Notes: a model not told the origin generated them from the letters alone. A DNA stretch of 64,000 nt from Parasutterella muris (GCF_009767915.1 NZ_WSRP01000012.1:1-64000); one strand, 5' to 3'. Positions 8,552-17,727 are shown, counted from the first letter of the stretch. Translations and numbers: made by a program.

Positions 8552-9082
8552 ATGACCAATGCTGAAGAAATTCGCGTGACAGAAAATGGCGGAAAGACCA
8601 TCACCGTTATCACGCTTAACGACTGTGAAACCTATCATGGACTGAAGCGCTGCGGTGGTCTTGCCCTTTGCTTTCGCATGATGAAATATGCGCTTGATCG
8701 ACTGGTGCCTGAAGGTGAAGTGGCTCAGCGCAAACTTATCACTCTAAAAACAGCTTTCCCCGGCCCCGGAATTACCGATTCAGCAGAACTTATCGGGCGC
8801 TGTGTAACCCGAAACCGTTTCATGGCTTTACCCTCAGAAGACATCTGTGCACCGGAATGCATCTTTGGAAAGCTGTATTTCGAAATCGGTTACGGAAATA
8901 AAGTCATGAAGCTGACTGCTGTCGACGGCATTGTGTCTCCGGATTTCTTAGCCGCCGGCCGTAAATTCTATACAGGCACTGCCAATGAGAAAGAAACCGA
9001 GACTTGGATCGATTTTAAGGGCAGGCTCTATGACGCGGTACTCTCATCCAACATAGAGAATCTGTTCAAGATCGAGTACTGA
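8552..9082 (+). CDS. FmdE-like protein (metal-ligand motif altered)
   Basis: The 176-residue cytoplasmic protein resembles the FmdE family: YHGLKRCGGLALCFRMMKYALDRL corresponds to the family's HGHxCPGLALG-type start, and ITDSAELIGRCVTRNRF to the downstream segment with the conserved GCT. In FmdE proteins the HxH and Cys residues bind metal. Here only one His and a shifted Cys remain, so metal binding may be changed. The ribosome site TAGGAG is good, and the gene follows the binding-protein gene by 23 bases, suggesting co-expression. The function of the family is poorly defined and the assignment is by eye. Confidence 0.55.
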   Translation: MTNAEEIRVTENGGKTITVITLNDCETYHGLKRCGGLALCFRMMKYALDRLVPEGEVAQRKLITLKTAFPGPGITDSAELIGRCVTRNRFMALPSEDICAPECIFGKLYFEIGYGNKVMKLTAVDGIVSPDFLAAGRKFYTGTANEKETETWIDFKGRLYDAVLSSNIENLFKIEY

Positions 9083-9234
9083 TCAGACAGCAAAACCGCC
9101 GGCATCTGAAAGCGGTACTCTTATTCAAGCTCCTGCAGCTACAGGGGCTTTACTACTTTTACCGCTCGAATTATCAGTGATACCGTTCGAATCATTGAAA
9201 AGACTCAAGAGATCAGATCCTCCTAAGTATGAAG

Positions 9235-9275
9235 AAAAGACCACAAGAACCTCTTCGACTTGTGGTCTTTTTCGC
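9235..9275. terminator. 13-bp perfect hairpin with T tract
   Basis: AAAAGACCACAAG pairs perfectly with CTTGTGGTCTTTT around an 11-base loop. The T-rich 3' side makes it a plausible terminator for the binding-protein/FmdE-like transcript. The arm sequence belongs to the dispersed repeat family in this region. Confidence 0.7.
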
Positions 9276-9320
9276 AGATTTTCTTTTCTACGGTACAGCG
9301 TTGAGCATCAGACCGAAGAA

Positions 9321-9648
9321 TTTGTGGTCAAAAGCACATATTTTTTAGATACTCCTTTAAATGGGATGGTAGCACAGCCATTATCCCTAAATAAATCCTG
9401 CTTCCAGCATAAAATTACCCTTTTTATATCTTCTTGTAGCTCTGTTCTGACACCGATACCCCATACGAAAATATTTGTGGTCTTTTTCGCATATTAAACA
9501 TTAGCCCGATTTAAATAATCGATGACCCATAATGTACCAATCCTTTGATCTTTAGGCTGCAACGCTCGTGGAGTCTCTATTTCTGTGTCTTCAATCAATG
9601 TGCTTTTGACCACAAAATTTTCCTTATCTGTGTGAAAAAGACCACAGC
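9321..9648. repeat. Inverted copies of a TTGTGGTC motif
   Basis: TTTGTGGTCAAAAGCACAT at 9321-9339 recurs as its exact 19-base reverse complement at 9598-9616. TTTGTGGTCTTTTTCGCAT at about 9474-9492 recurs in reverse, with small changes, at 9631-9648. So two plus-oriented copies are followed by two minus-oriented copies, an arrangement like nested inverted repeats around about 9540. Confidence 0.7.
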
Positions 9649-9863
9649 TAATTCTTGCTATTACCGAAAGAAATATCCCAAAAAGAGCATCAGATTTTGC
9701 CCGTGACACTGTTCTTAAACAAACGCCTTCAGTCGGTGACGCAGCATAAGGCTTAGGCAGATCTGCGAACCGATGCGAGACTTCTGCTTTAAAAAATCGC
9801 TGACCGCCGCAGATGAGAACCTAATCGTCCTCTATATAATGATCTCTCTCGTCGGAGAAGAAA

Positions 9864-10400
9864 ATGGAATCTGATCAGAAAACATCGACAAAGAAAACGC
9901 GCGGCGGTGTTCGGCCCGGCGCAGGCAGAAAAAAACTTATCGGCGCAAAAACGACCACAATTATCCTGACCGAGGAGCTGCTGACTAAATTCAAAAAACT
10001 CGGCGGCTCTAAATGGGTCAGAACGCAGATTCGACTAGCCCCGGATGAAGGCACGCCTCCTCCGGCAATTGATCGATTCTCCTCTTCGAAAATTAATCTG
10101 AATGAAATGCTGATAGATCCTCAGGAAGACACACAGCTTTACTATGCGCCTGACAACTCTATGGACAGAGCCGGAATCCATCAGCGCGATTTAATCCTCG
10201 TGAAACACGGATTCTTTCCTCGCCCCGGGCAAATTGTCCTTTTACAGCATGATGGGAAACTCACGCTAAGAAGATACTTTACGGATATTCAGCCGGAACG
10301 TCTTATCTCAGAAAGTTATGATCATTCCCTGTACCCGACTATCCCGCTGCCGCATCCGATCCTCGGCACGGTCTCATACGTTATACGGCGTCTTGAATAA
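9864..10400 (+). CDS. UmuD/LexA-like S24 protein lacking the catalytic lysine
   Basis: The 178-residue protein has an N-terminal RGGVRPGAGRK motif (about 13-23) followed by a short helical region, as in UmuD-type proteins with extended N-termini. The S24 fold spans about 66-178: PPPAID, KINLNEMLI, PDNSMDRAGI with the nucleophile Ser99, GIHQRDLILV, and GQIVLLQHDGKLTLRRY. Where E. coli UmuD has FTVKKL with catalytic Lys97, this protein has LTLRRY, so Arg136 occupies the lysine position. No Cys-Gly or Ala-Gly cleavage site is evident. No umuC follows. It is probably a non-cleaving or regulatory relative, which is inference. Confidence 0.8.
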   Translation: MESDQKTSTKKTRGGVRPGAGRKKLIGAKTTTIILTEELLTKFKKLGGSKWVRTQIRLAPDEGTPPPAIDRFSSSKINLNEMLIDPQEDTQLYYAPDNSMDRAGIHQRDLILVKHGFFPRPGQIVLLQHDGKLTLRRYFTDIQPERLISESYDHSLYPTIPLPHPILGTVSYVIRRLE

Positions 10401-10476
10401 AAAATTAAGGCTATGCTGAGCCTCCTAAAGGGCAAAACATAACCTTAATTCTCCAAAAACGGAACGAGCCTACGAA

Positions 10477-10689
10477 TTATTCGTTCACAGCAACCATAAC
10501 ATTGGAAGCTTTAATCACAGCGAAAGCTGTCTTGCCAACTTCAAGACCAAGATTTTCTGCGCTGGTTGTGGTGATAGAAGAAACAAGCTTCCGTCCGCAC
10601 TTAGTTTCGATGGTGACTTCGGTGCTGACAGGACCTTTCTTGATTTCAACAATTTTGTCTTCGATACAGTTGCGAGCGGATAATTTCAT
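10477..10689 (-). CDS. Mop-domain molybdopterin/molybdate-binding protein
   Basis: The 70-residue protein is a single Mop (molbindin) domain: MKLSARN, VEIKKGPVSTEVTIET, SSITTTSAENLGLEVGKTAFAVIKASNVMVAV. Such proteins oligomerise and bind molybdate or tungstate in the cytoplasm as storage or homeostasis factors. An ATG 12 bases upstream exists (10701), but GGAG lies correctly before the ATG at 10689, which also begins the conserved domain. A molybdenum enzyme (formate dehydrogenase) occurs at 59-64 kb. The gene stands alone. Confidence 0.88.
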   Translation of the reverse strand: MKLSARNCIEDKIVEIKKGPVSTEVTIETKCGRKLVSSITTTSAENLGLEVGKTAFAVIKASNVMVAVNE

Positions 10690-11062
10690 GCTTAACTCCA
10701 TTTGATATAAAAGTATTAAGAGCCATCATCTTTTCGGCATTCAAAAAATCTCACGCTTCTTTCTCTGGCTATTCTCCAGGTGTAAAACACTTTGTTATGA
10801 AAGGTATTAAAGCGTTATTCAAAAACAGAACTTTTTGTTATTGTTAGATTTTTTCTAAGTCACTGCAGCAATCGAAATTCCAACAAGTCCGTACGATGTA
10901 TAAATAGCGGCTCAACGGCCCCTTCTCGTTACAAATAGAAAAAATATCAGCAAATTTTAGGTGTAATTACTTAAAAAATAGAAACTACGTAAGGCTGGGA
11001 CGTTTCACTTCGCTATTCCGCACATGCATTCCCACGGTTAAAGAAGATCATTACTCGTTCCT

Positions 11063-11090
11063 GACTTGTGGTCTTTTTCACATATTTTGA
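11063..11090 (+). repeat. Further copy of the TTGTGGTC motif
   Basis: ACTTGTGGTCTTTTTCACAT matches the copies at 9259-9275 and 9473-9495 over almost its whole length. It lies about 1.4 kb away, between the Mop gene and the BMP transport operon. Confidence 0.65.
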
Positions 11091-11107
11091 AATTCGATCC
11101 CTGATAA

Positions 11108-11135
11108 AGCAAAAGCGCCCGAAGGCGCCTTTGCT
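11108..11135 (-). terminator. Terminator of the BMP transport operon
   Basis: The GCGCC / GGCGC core, extended by AGCAAA / TTTGCT-type flanks around CGAA, lies 17 bases beyond the stop of the leftward binding-protein gene. Read leftward it is followed by a short T-containing stretch. Confidence 0.7.
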
Positions 11136-11151
11136 AAATTAAGCCGGGGAA

Positions 11152-12300
11152 TTAATTAGGAACTTTTCCAATAACACCATCCACGTAATAATTCATCGTG
11201 GACAGATCTTTGTCGTTCATAACATCTCCGGACTTGAGCGTTTCTTTGCCTTCATTGTCTTTAATCGGACCGGTAAAGGGATGGAACTCTCCTTTAACAA
11301 GTTTTGCCTTCACTTCTTCCATCTTCTTTACGACATCTGCCGGGACTTTGTCCGTAATGCCTTCTAAAGACAATGCTCCGTCACTGTAGTGCATCCAAAC
11401 CGGTGTCTTATCCCATTTACCGTCCACCGCCTGCTGCATCTTCTTCGCATAGTACGGTCCCCAGTTCAGGACCAGAGCCGCAATCTGCGCATTCGGCGCG
11501 ACAGACTTCATATTGCTGTTGTAAGGGATCACCATCTTGCCGGCAGACTCCGCTGCGCTAGCGACCGCAGAAGTATTGGTGTGCTGTGTTAACACGTCCG
11601 CACCCTGTCCGATCAGAGTCTTGGCAGAGTCTGTATCCTTGGGAGGATCGTACCAGGCATTCGTCCAAATCACTTTCACCTGAATGTTCGGATTGATCGA
11701 CTTGGCGCCTAACGTAAACGCATTGATGCCCTGAAGAACTTCAGGAATCGGGAAAGGAGCGACATATCCGATAATGTTGCTCTTAGTAGCACCTCCGGCG
11801 AGCATACCAGCTAAATAACGGCCTTCATAAAAACGAATGTTGTAGGTTGTCATGTTCGGAGCTGTCTTATAGCCTGTTGCATGCTCAAACTTAACGTCCG
11901 GATATTCTTTGGCAAGCTTCTGCATGTAGTTCATATAGCCGAAACTTGTGCCGAAAATCAGCTTGTTCCCGTCATTGACCATCTGACGGATCACTCGCTC
12001 GGCATCAGCCGTCTCAGGAACATTCTCAACGAAAGTAGTCGTCACCTTATCCTTGCCGACCTGTTCAATCGCATAAAGACGGCCAAGATCATGCTGCTTG
12101 GTATAACCAACATCCGCAATAGGAGCAACATATACAAAACCTACTTTCAAAGGTTCCTTGGCGTCTGCCTTCTGAGCTGCCGCAGGTTTTGCCGCGTCCG
12201 CAGGCTTAGAAGCGTCACCTTTCTTGTCGTCACAGCCGCTCAGTGCAAAAACAGAAGCGAGTGCCGCAACAGCTGCCACAAGTTTCAATGAAGTTCTCAC
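11152..12300 (-). CDS. BMP-family ABC transporter lipoprotein (nucleoside binding)
   Basis: The 382-residue product starts at GTG 12300, preceded by a strong GGTGGAGAT site; the upstream frame runs into the permease gene and is not used. The signal peptide ends in the lipobox LSGC, so it is a periplasm-facing lipoprotein, followed by a Lys/Ala/Asp linker. The domain is BMP/Med (PnrA/BmpA-like): PLKVGFVYVAPIADVGYTKQHDLG, ETADAERVIRQMVNDGNKLIFGTSFGYM, GYVAPFPIPEVLQGINAFTLGAKS and GADVLTQHTNTSA. Characterised relatives bind purine nucleosides. It is the last gene of the leftward ATPase-permease-permease-receptor operon, 35 bases after the second permease. Confidence 0.9.
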   Translation of the reverse strand: MRTSLKLVAAVAALASVFALSGCDDKKGDASKPADAAKPAAAQKADAKEPLKVGFVYVAPIADVGYTKQHDLGRLYAIEQVGKDKVTTTFVENVPETADAERVIRQMVNDGNKLIFGTSFGYMNYMQKLAKEYPDVKFEHATGYKTAPNMTTYNIRFYEGRYLAGMLAGGATKSNIIGYVAPFPIPEVLQGINAFTLGAKSINPNIQVKVIWTNAWYDPPKDTDSAKTLIGQGADVLTQHTNTSAVASAAESAGKMVIPYNSNMKSVAPNAQIAALVLNWGPYYAKKMQQAVDGKWDKTPVWMHYSDGALSLEGITDKVPADVVKKMEEVKAKLVKGEFHPFTGPIKDNEGKETLKSGDVMNDKDLSTMNYYVDGVIGKVPN

Positions 12301-12335
12301 GTTTATCTCCACCGTTATGAATGTAAGGCCGCACG

Positions 12336-13253
12336 TTAATGCGGAATAAAAGGTTTTCCAAGAGAAGCCGGCATATTCAGTCGAATCCATCTCGGATTTC
12401 TCGAAATCAGTGCTAAGACAATAATCGTCGCTAAGTAAGGCGCCATCGAAATAAACTGCGTCGGAATTGAAATTCCCATACTCTGCAGATTCATCTGCAG
12501 CATGGTCATACCGCCGAACAGATAGGCACCAAGGAACACACGGAACGGACGCCATGTTCCAAATGTCACTAAAGCTAGCGCAATCCATCCTCGTCCGGCA
12601 ACCATCCCTTCAACCCATAAGGGTGTGTAAATAAGGGAAAGGTAGGCACCGGATAAACCAATGCAGGCTCCGCTAAACGCTAATGCGCAGCAGCGAATCA
12701 AGGGGACATCGTATCCAAGAGCATTAGCGCTGAACGGCGACTCTCCAACCGCTCGGACCACCAATCCGGCTCGAGTCTTGTAGAGGAAGAACCAAACCGC
12801 AGGGATCATCAGAAGCGACAAATAGACAATCCAATGCTGGCTAAAGAACGCTTCTCCGATAAAAGGAATCTTGTCGAGGAACATAATTCCGTCAGGGCCC
12901 CTTTCCGGGAGCACTGCTCCCTGATACGGAATGCCTATATAGGCCGAAAGTCCTGCTCCGAAGATCGCGACGCCCAAACCAGACGCCTGCTGATTTGCTC
13001 TCAGTCCGACTGCGAAAATCGCAAAAAACAGAGCAAAAGCGATGCCGATCAAAATCGCCGCTAAAAAGCCAACCGCAAAACTGCCGCTCTCCACTGCACC
13101 CATGTAGGCGACAATCGCCGCCATGAGCATAATACCTTCAACACCAAGGTTTAGAACCCCGGAGCGCTCAGCAACTAAGATCCCGAGCGCCGCTAACAAA
13201 AGCGGTGTGCTCGCATTCATCGTGGTCGCAATTAACGAGGCCGCTACACTCAT
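12336..13253 (-). CDS. ABC transporter permease, nucleoside type (second)
   Basis: This is a 305-residue membrane protein of the BPD_transp_2 permease class with about eight to nine hydrophobic segments. Typical features are [25 protein letters not shown] near the N-terminus, [16 protein letters not shown] and [16 protein letters not shown]. Its start overlaps the stop of the first permease by four bases (ATGA), indicating translational coupling. It corresponds to the YufQ/BmpC-like subunit of BMP-type importers and forms the inner-membrane channel with the product of the preceding gene. Confidence 0.9.
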   Translation of the reverse strand: MSVAASLIATTMNASTPLLLAALGILVAERSGVLNLGVEGIMLMAAIVAYMGAVESGSFAVGFLAAILIGIAFALFFAIFAVGLRANQQASGLGVAIFGAGLSAYIGIPYQGAVLPERGPDGIMFLDKIPFIGEAFFSQHWIVYLSLLMIPAVWFFLYKTRAGLVVRAVGESPFSANALGYDVPLIRCCALAFSGACIGLSGAYLSLIYTPLWVEGMVAGRGWIALALVTFGTWRPFRVFLGAYLFGGMTMLQMNLQSMGISIPTQFISMAPYLATIIVLALISRNPRWIRLNMPASLGKPFIPH

Positions 13254-14341
13254 GCCGCCTCCTTTTTCCAGTTACCGAAACCAACCCAGCGGAAACGACA
13301 GAAGATCATCGAGTCACACACCATAATGCAGAAAAGCAGCAAGCCTTGGAAAACCCCTGTTAAGGCGGCCGGAGTCCCCAAACGAGACTGAGCAAGTTCT
13401 CCGCCAAGATAAAAAAGCGCCATCACAAAAGCAGCTGGCACAGTTCCAACCGGCTTGAGCCGCGCGACAAAGGCCACAATAATCGCGGCGAATCCGTATC
13501 CCGGAGAAATCTTCGGAGTTAGCTGACCGATCGGCCCGCACACTTCAATCACACCGGCCAACCCCGCAAGCGCACCGGACAAAAGCAGTGCGAAATAGAT
13601 CATCGCTCGATTCGAAAAACCCGCATAACTTGACGCTTTCGGCGCAAGACCCGCGACACGAACCTGGAAACCGATAAACATCTTGGACATGATCAGCCAG
13701 ATTAAAAAGAGCGATATCACAACAAGTCCGCCGCCCCAATGCATACGTGTACCCGGGATCATGATCGGAAGCGTTGCTGCGGTTTCAAACATCGGACTCT
13801 GAGGGAAGCCAAGTCCTTGCGGGTCCCTAAGCGGAGATTGTACCGCCCAGGAAAGCAGAAGCTCAGCGACATAGACCAGCATCAAAGAAACCAGGATCTC
13901 GTTCACGTTGCACTTATCTCTCAGCCATGCCGTAATGCTCGCGTACAAAGCACCGCCGACAATCGACGCAAGTATCACCCAAATCATGAAGAGCCCGCTC
14001 TGATCGGGACTCGCCTGAAGCGCGACGTAGCCGCCGCAAAGCGCTCCGATAATGAGCTGACCTTCTGCTCCGATATTCCAAATATTGGCGCGGTAACAAA
14101 CCACTAAACCCAACGCGCAGAGAATAAGCGGCGTCATCTTCACGCCGAGTTCGCCCCAGCCGCGAAGCGTTAAAAGTGGTTCAACACAGAATACATACAG
14201 AGAGTAAAGCGGTTCTTTGCCAACCATCGCAAAGATTGCGCCGCCTAAAGCTAAAGTGAGAATCACCGCGAGAATCGGAGAAACCGCTGCTAAGAACCGG
14301 TTCGGACGCTCGCGATTGTAAATAGCGATCGGAAAGTTCAT
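13250..14341 (-). CDS. ABC transporter permease, nucleoside type (first)
   Basis: The 363-residue membrane protein resembles YufP/BmpB. It shows PLILCALGLVVCYRANIWNIGAEGQ (the permease EAA-like segment), AWLRDKCNVNEILVSLMLVY and ALAGLAGVIEVCGPIGQL. The start at 14341 shares one base with the ATPase stop (TAATG), so it is translationally coupled. An ATG 24 bases further upstream lies inside the ATPase gene and is less likely. It pairs with the second permease to form the channel. Confidence 0.9.
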   Translation of the reverse strand: MNFPIAIYNRERPNRFLAAVSPILAVILTLALGGAIFAMVGKEPLYSLYVFCVEPLLTLRGWGELGVKMTPLILCALGLVVCYRANIWNIGAEGQLIIGALCGGYVALQASPDQSGLFMIWVILASIVGGALYASITAWLRDKCNVNEILVSLMLVYVAELLLSWAVQSPLRDPQGLGFPQSPMFETAATLPIMIPGTRMHWGGGLVVISLFLIWLIMSKMFIGFQVRVAGLAPKASSYAGFSNRAMIYFALLLSGALAGLAGVIEVCGPIGQLTPKISPGYGFAAIIVAFVARLKPVGTVPAAFVMALFYLGGELAQSRLGTPAALTGVFQGLLLFCIMVCDSMIFCRFRWVGFGNWKKEAA

Positions 14342-15840
14342 TATGCGTCCTCCGTTTTCGGCCAAAGACCGGACATCCAGCGTCCGATCTCTTCAACCGA
14401 GATAGCCTGAGCTTTCACCTGAGGCGATATTTTGCCCTCGCTCATAACAACCAGCTCATCGCATATCTCGAATAATTCATCCAATTCTTCACTCACCACC
14501 AGTAAAGCGCTGCCGCCGCTTCGCTGCCGAATCAGGGCGTTGCGAATCAGCGCTGCCGCTCCGGCGTCTACACCCCATGTCGGCTGGTTAAGGACCAGGA
14601 CCTTGGGATTATGCAGAAGCTCTCGGCCGACAATGTATTTCTGAAGATTCCCTCCGGAAAGACTATCTGCCGGAGCCTTGGAACCGCCGCATTTCACCTT
14701 GAATTTTTCAATCACCGAGTTTGTAAATCGATGAATCATCTTATTGCGCATGAAGCCCTTTGCCAAGAAGAGATTGCTTGTGAGAAGCGTGTTGGCTTCA
14801 AGACTCATCTCCGGAACCGTCGCTTCTCCAAGCCTTTCCTCAGGAATGTAGCGAAGCCCGAGCGCGCGTCTGTGCTGAACGCGAAGATCTCCGGCGGCAG
14901 AGCCGCAAATCTTCACCGCCTGTTTGGAAAGAAGAACTTCTCCCGAAATTGCCTTCATCAAATCACTCTGGCCGTTTCCTGAAATTCCCGCCACACCGAC
15001 GATCTTGCCGCGCGGAACAGAGATCTTTCCAACCAACGGATACTGGCTCTTAAAGGTGACGCGTTCACCGTTAAAGGAAACCTCCAGCCCGGGCAAAGGC
15101 TTAATATCCGGTTTCGGAAGGATTTCCGGCAAATCATTTCCGATCATAAGCTTGGCAAGCTGTTCTTCAGTGTGTTCCTTAGGGTTCACGTTAGCCGCCA
15201 CTTCGCCGGCGCGAATCACCGTGCAATGATCTGAAAGCTCTCGGATTTCGTTTAATTTGTGCGTAATAAAAATAATTGAGACGCCCTCGGATGACAATTG
15301 TCGGAGCGTCTTAAAAAATGCCTGAAGCGCAAGAGGAGACAATACGGACGTGGGTTCGTCCAAGATCAGAAGTTTGGGATTCGTCAGAAGCGCTCTTAAA
15401 ATCTCAACGCGCTGCCTCTCACCCATCGAGAGGTCATTAACCACCGCATTCGGGTCGACCTCAATGCCATAATGAGCGCTCCTTTCGATAATCTCTTTCT
15501 CAAGCGCGTCAGGGTCTGTCCCTTTGGGCATGCCAAGAAGAATATTTTCTTTTGCGGTCAGCGTCTCAAAAAGAACAAAGTGCTGAAACACCATCGCTAT
15601 GCCGAGTTCTCTGGCATCAGCCGGTGAACGGATCTGCACGGGCTTTCCGTCAAAGAATATTTCTCCTTCATCCGGAACAACCGAACCGAAAATCACCTTC
15701 ATCAGGGTACTTTTCCCGGCTCCGTTCTCTCCAAGGATTGCAAGGATTTCTCCCGGCATGACTTCCAGCGATATCGAATTATTTGCAACCGTGTTTCCGT
15801 ATCGCTTTGTAATCTTATTCAGTTTTAAACGTGGGGGCAT
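14341..15840 (-). CDS. ABC transporter ATPase, nucleoside/sugar type with two NBDs
   Basis: The 499-residue cytoplasmic ATPase carries two nucleotide-binding domains, as in the sugar and nucleoside (YufO/NupO) class. Domain 1 has Walker A GENGAGKST, signature LSMGERQRVEI and Walker B LLILDEPTSVLS. Domain 2 has a degenerate Walker A (GISGNGQSDL), signature LSGGNLQKYIVGREL and VLNQPTWGVDAG. An in-frame start further upstream (15996) precedes non-family residues, so MPPRLKLNKI at 15840 was chosen. It is the first gene of the operon; its promoter should lie at 15841-16045. Confidence 0.9.
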   Translation of the reverse strand: MPPRLKLNKITKRYGNTVANNSISLEVMPGEILAILGENGAGKSTLMKVIFGSVVPDEGEIFFDGKPVQIRSPADARELGIAMVFQHFVLFETLTAKENILLGMPKGTDPDALEKEIIERSAHYGIEVDPNAVVNDLSMGERQRVEILRALLTNPKLLILDEPTSVLSPLALQAFFKTLRQLSSEGVSIIFITHKLNEIRELSDHCTVIRAGEVAANVNPKEHTEEQLAKLMIGNDLPEILPKPDIKPLPGLEVSFNGERVTFKSQYPLVGKISVPRGKIVGVAGISGNGQSDLMKAISGEVLLSKQAVKICGSAAGDLRVQHRRALGLRYIPEERLGEATVPEMSLEANTLLTSNLFLAKGFMRNKMIHRFTNSVIEKFKVKCGGSKAPADSLSGGNLQKYIVGRELLHNPKVLVLNQPTWGVDAGAAALIRNALIRQRSGGSALLVVSEELDELFEICDELVVMSEGKISPQVKAQAISVEEIGRWMSGLWPKTEDA

Positions 15841-16050
15841 CACGGACTCAATGGTTAGAGGCAAGAATTTTAACAGAATCAGCCTGTGGTCTAGGCCGAT
15901 TTCTAAATAATCACTCCTGATCAGAAGCTGACTTTCTACGCTTTGCGCTCCGGCACAGAATCCAACTCTGACATGAAAAAAAACCGCTCGCTTCACGCAT
16001 GTTCAAACGAATCTTTTTCGATGAAGCTACAGATCTTTCAAGTATATAAG

Positions 16051-16086
16051 GACCGGTCCAAACAGCTCTTCGGACCGGTCTCTTTT
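16051..16086. terminator. Hairpin between transport genes
   Basis: GACCGGTCC pairs perfectly with GGACCGGTC around a 12-base loop, followed on the plus strand by TCTTTT. It lies 17 bases beyond the stop of the leftward SLC13-type gene and upstream of the ATPase gene. Each arm is itself nearly palindromic. Confidence 0.65.
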
Positions 16087-16102
16087 AGGCATCAGCGGAC
16101 GA

Positions 16103-17596
16103 TCAAAGGAACAGCATCGTGAAAACGCCGATCACGATTACAGATGCAACCGTAATCACCGCGCCGGCCTTCACCATATGCGTGATCTTCATACGCCCTG
16201 TAGAGAACACAATCGCGTTAGGCGGTGTTCCGACAGGCATCATGAATGCGCAGGATGCTGAAAGCGCGGTTACTAAAAGCAGCTGATCCGCAGGCACGCC
16301 CATCGGTTCTGACGCGGACGCTAATAGCGGCATCAAAGTCGCTGCCAAAGCCGTATTGGAAGTAAAGTTACTTGCGATCATCACGAGGAAACTGACGCCG
16401 AGAAGAACAATCCACTTCGGCAGGCCCGCAAAAACTGACGCATTGGCACTGATAATGTGACCGCACTGCGTAATCGAGAGTCCTGCCGCCATAGAAAGAC
16501 CGCCGCCAAACAGCAGCAGAACGCCCCAAGGCAAATCCTTCATGTCCGTCCAAGTAAGAACTGTGCGGTCCTTATTAATCGGGATACAGAACAAAGAAAT
16601 CGCGCACAGCATCGCAATGCTGGAGTCGGACAAAGAAGAGAATGGTTTGATACCGCCAAATTCAAGCGGACGAATCATCCCGCCAAACGACCAAAGCAGG
16701 ATCGCAATCAAAAAGACAAGGAAAACATAGCGTTCCGCTTTACTCATCGGTCCGAGATTTTGAAGTTCTTCTTTCACCCACTCGGCTCCGCCTTCGATCT
16801 CGTTGAGAGACTTGCGGAATAAGACCTTTACCAACAGGAACCAGCAAACCGGCAAAAGGACAAGAGTCAGAGGCAGACCAACCTTCATCCAGCTTGCCAA
16901 TGAAACGGTTTGACTGAAATGCTGTTCCATGAAACGCGCATAAATGCCGTTAGGCGGAGAACCGATAATTGTCGCCATACCGCCGATAGAAGCACCGTAT
17001 GCAACAGCAAGCAGCATCGCCACACTGAAATTTTCTTCTTCCTCGTCAATCGGGCCGCCTCGTTTCTGCGCACGGACCAGCGAGAGTACCGCCATCGCAA
17101 TCGGAACCATCATCGCAGCGGTCGCCGTATTGGAAACCCACATCGACAGAACGCCGCTTGCAACCATAAATCCGCCCACAATCGCATACGCTTTAGTGCC
17201 GACGAGCTTGAGCGTTGTCAGCGCAATACGCTTATCCAGATTCCATCGCTGTACCGCGATGGCAAGAATAAAACCGCCCATGAAAAGGAAGATCGTATTC
17301 GAAGCGTACGGCGCCATTGTTTGAGTCGGCGTCGCGATATGAAGCAGCGGGAAAAGCGGAATCGGCAGCAATGAGGTCACCGGTATCGGAACCGGCTCAA
17401 ACAGCCACCAAAGCACCATCCATACAACCACAGCCAGACAGGCTTTTGCTGCTGTCGGAAATACAATCGACGCGCCATGGATATCCGTATAAGTATTAGG
17501 CAGTATCCAAAAAACAAACAGCGCGGCAAGAGGCGCCCCTAATAAGAAAAACTTTTTTACGGCCGGAGGAAAAGAGCCGATTTCTGCTTGAGACAT
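16103..17596 (-). CDS. SLC13/DASS-family sodium:dicarboxylate-type symporter
   Basis: The 497-residue membrane protein has about eleven hydrophobic segments. It shows the two SNT sodium/substrate motifs of the family: MWVSNTATAAMM in the first half and IASNFTSNTALAATLMPLL in the second, with further matches at NTIFLFMGGFILAIAVQRWNLDKRIAL and CAFMMPVGTPPNAIVF. Family members import C4-dicarboxylates, citrate or sulfate with sodium. Given the fumarate/aspartate theme of the window, a dicarboxylate substrate is plausible but not shown. It stands alone, with a hairpin downstream. Confidence 0.88.
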   Translation of the reverse strand: MSQAEIGSFPPAVKKFFLLGAPLAALFVFWILPNTYTDIHGASIVFPTAAKACLAVVVWMVLWWLFEPVPIPVTSLLPIPLFPLLHIATPTQTMAPYASNTIFLFMGGFILAIAVQRWNLDKRIALTTLKLVGTKAYAIVGGFMVASGVLSMWVSNTATAAMMVPIAMAVLSLVRAQKRGGPIDEEEENFSVAMLLAVAYGASIGGMATIIGSPPNGIYARFMEQHFSQTVSLASWMKVGLPLTLVLLPVCWFLLVKVLFRKSLNEIEGGAEWVKEELQNLGPMSKAERYVFLVFLIAILLWSFGGMIRPLEFGGIKPFSSLSDSSIAMLCAISLFCIPINKDRTVLTWTDMKDLPWGVLLLFGGGLSMAAGLSITQCGHIISANASVFAGLPKWIVLLGVSFLVMIASNFTSNTALAATLMPLLASASEPMGVPADQLLLVTALSASCAFMMPVGTPPNAIVFSTGRMKITHMVKAGAVITVASVIVIGVFTMLFL

Positions 17597-17727
17597 GTTG
17601 TTCTTTCCTAAAATATCCTTCTAGGTATTAGCCAATGAGCAATATGTTAGAGAGTTTACAACTGAATATTGCATTTTTTCCTGTGATTACTACAATCAAA
17701 TCATCAACTTTCTTCATTTTACTGTTT

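Larger units (their letters stand above)
9083..9863. other. Repeat-rich intergenic region, no gene supported
   Basis: About 780 bases hold no convincing gene. Short open frames on both strands (9177-9497 plus, 9494-9709 minus) lack recognisable products; their shared FVVKST segments come from an inverted nucleotide repeat. The region contains a terminator hairpin and several copies of a TTGTGGTC-TTTTTC-CAT type motif in both orientations. The pattern could be a remnant of a mobile element. A promoter for the UmuD-like gene should lie near 9800-9860. Confidence 0.5.
10690..11151. other. Intergenic region
   Basis: About 460 bases hold no gene. It contains the leader of the Mop gene, one copy of the TTGTGGTC repeat, and the terminator of the BMP transport operon at its right end. 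The rest is AT-rich without a clear structure. Confidence 0.5.

Noticed and set aside
9494-9709. 71-residue minus-strand open frame in the repeat region
   Set aside because: Its similarity to the facing frame (FVVKST) comes from the inverted nucleotide repeat; there is no ribosome site or family match.
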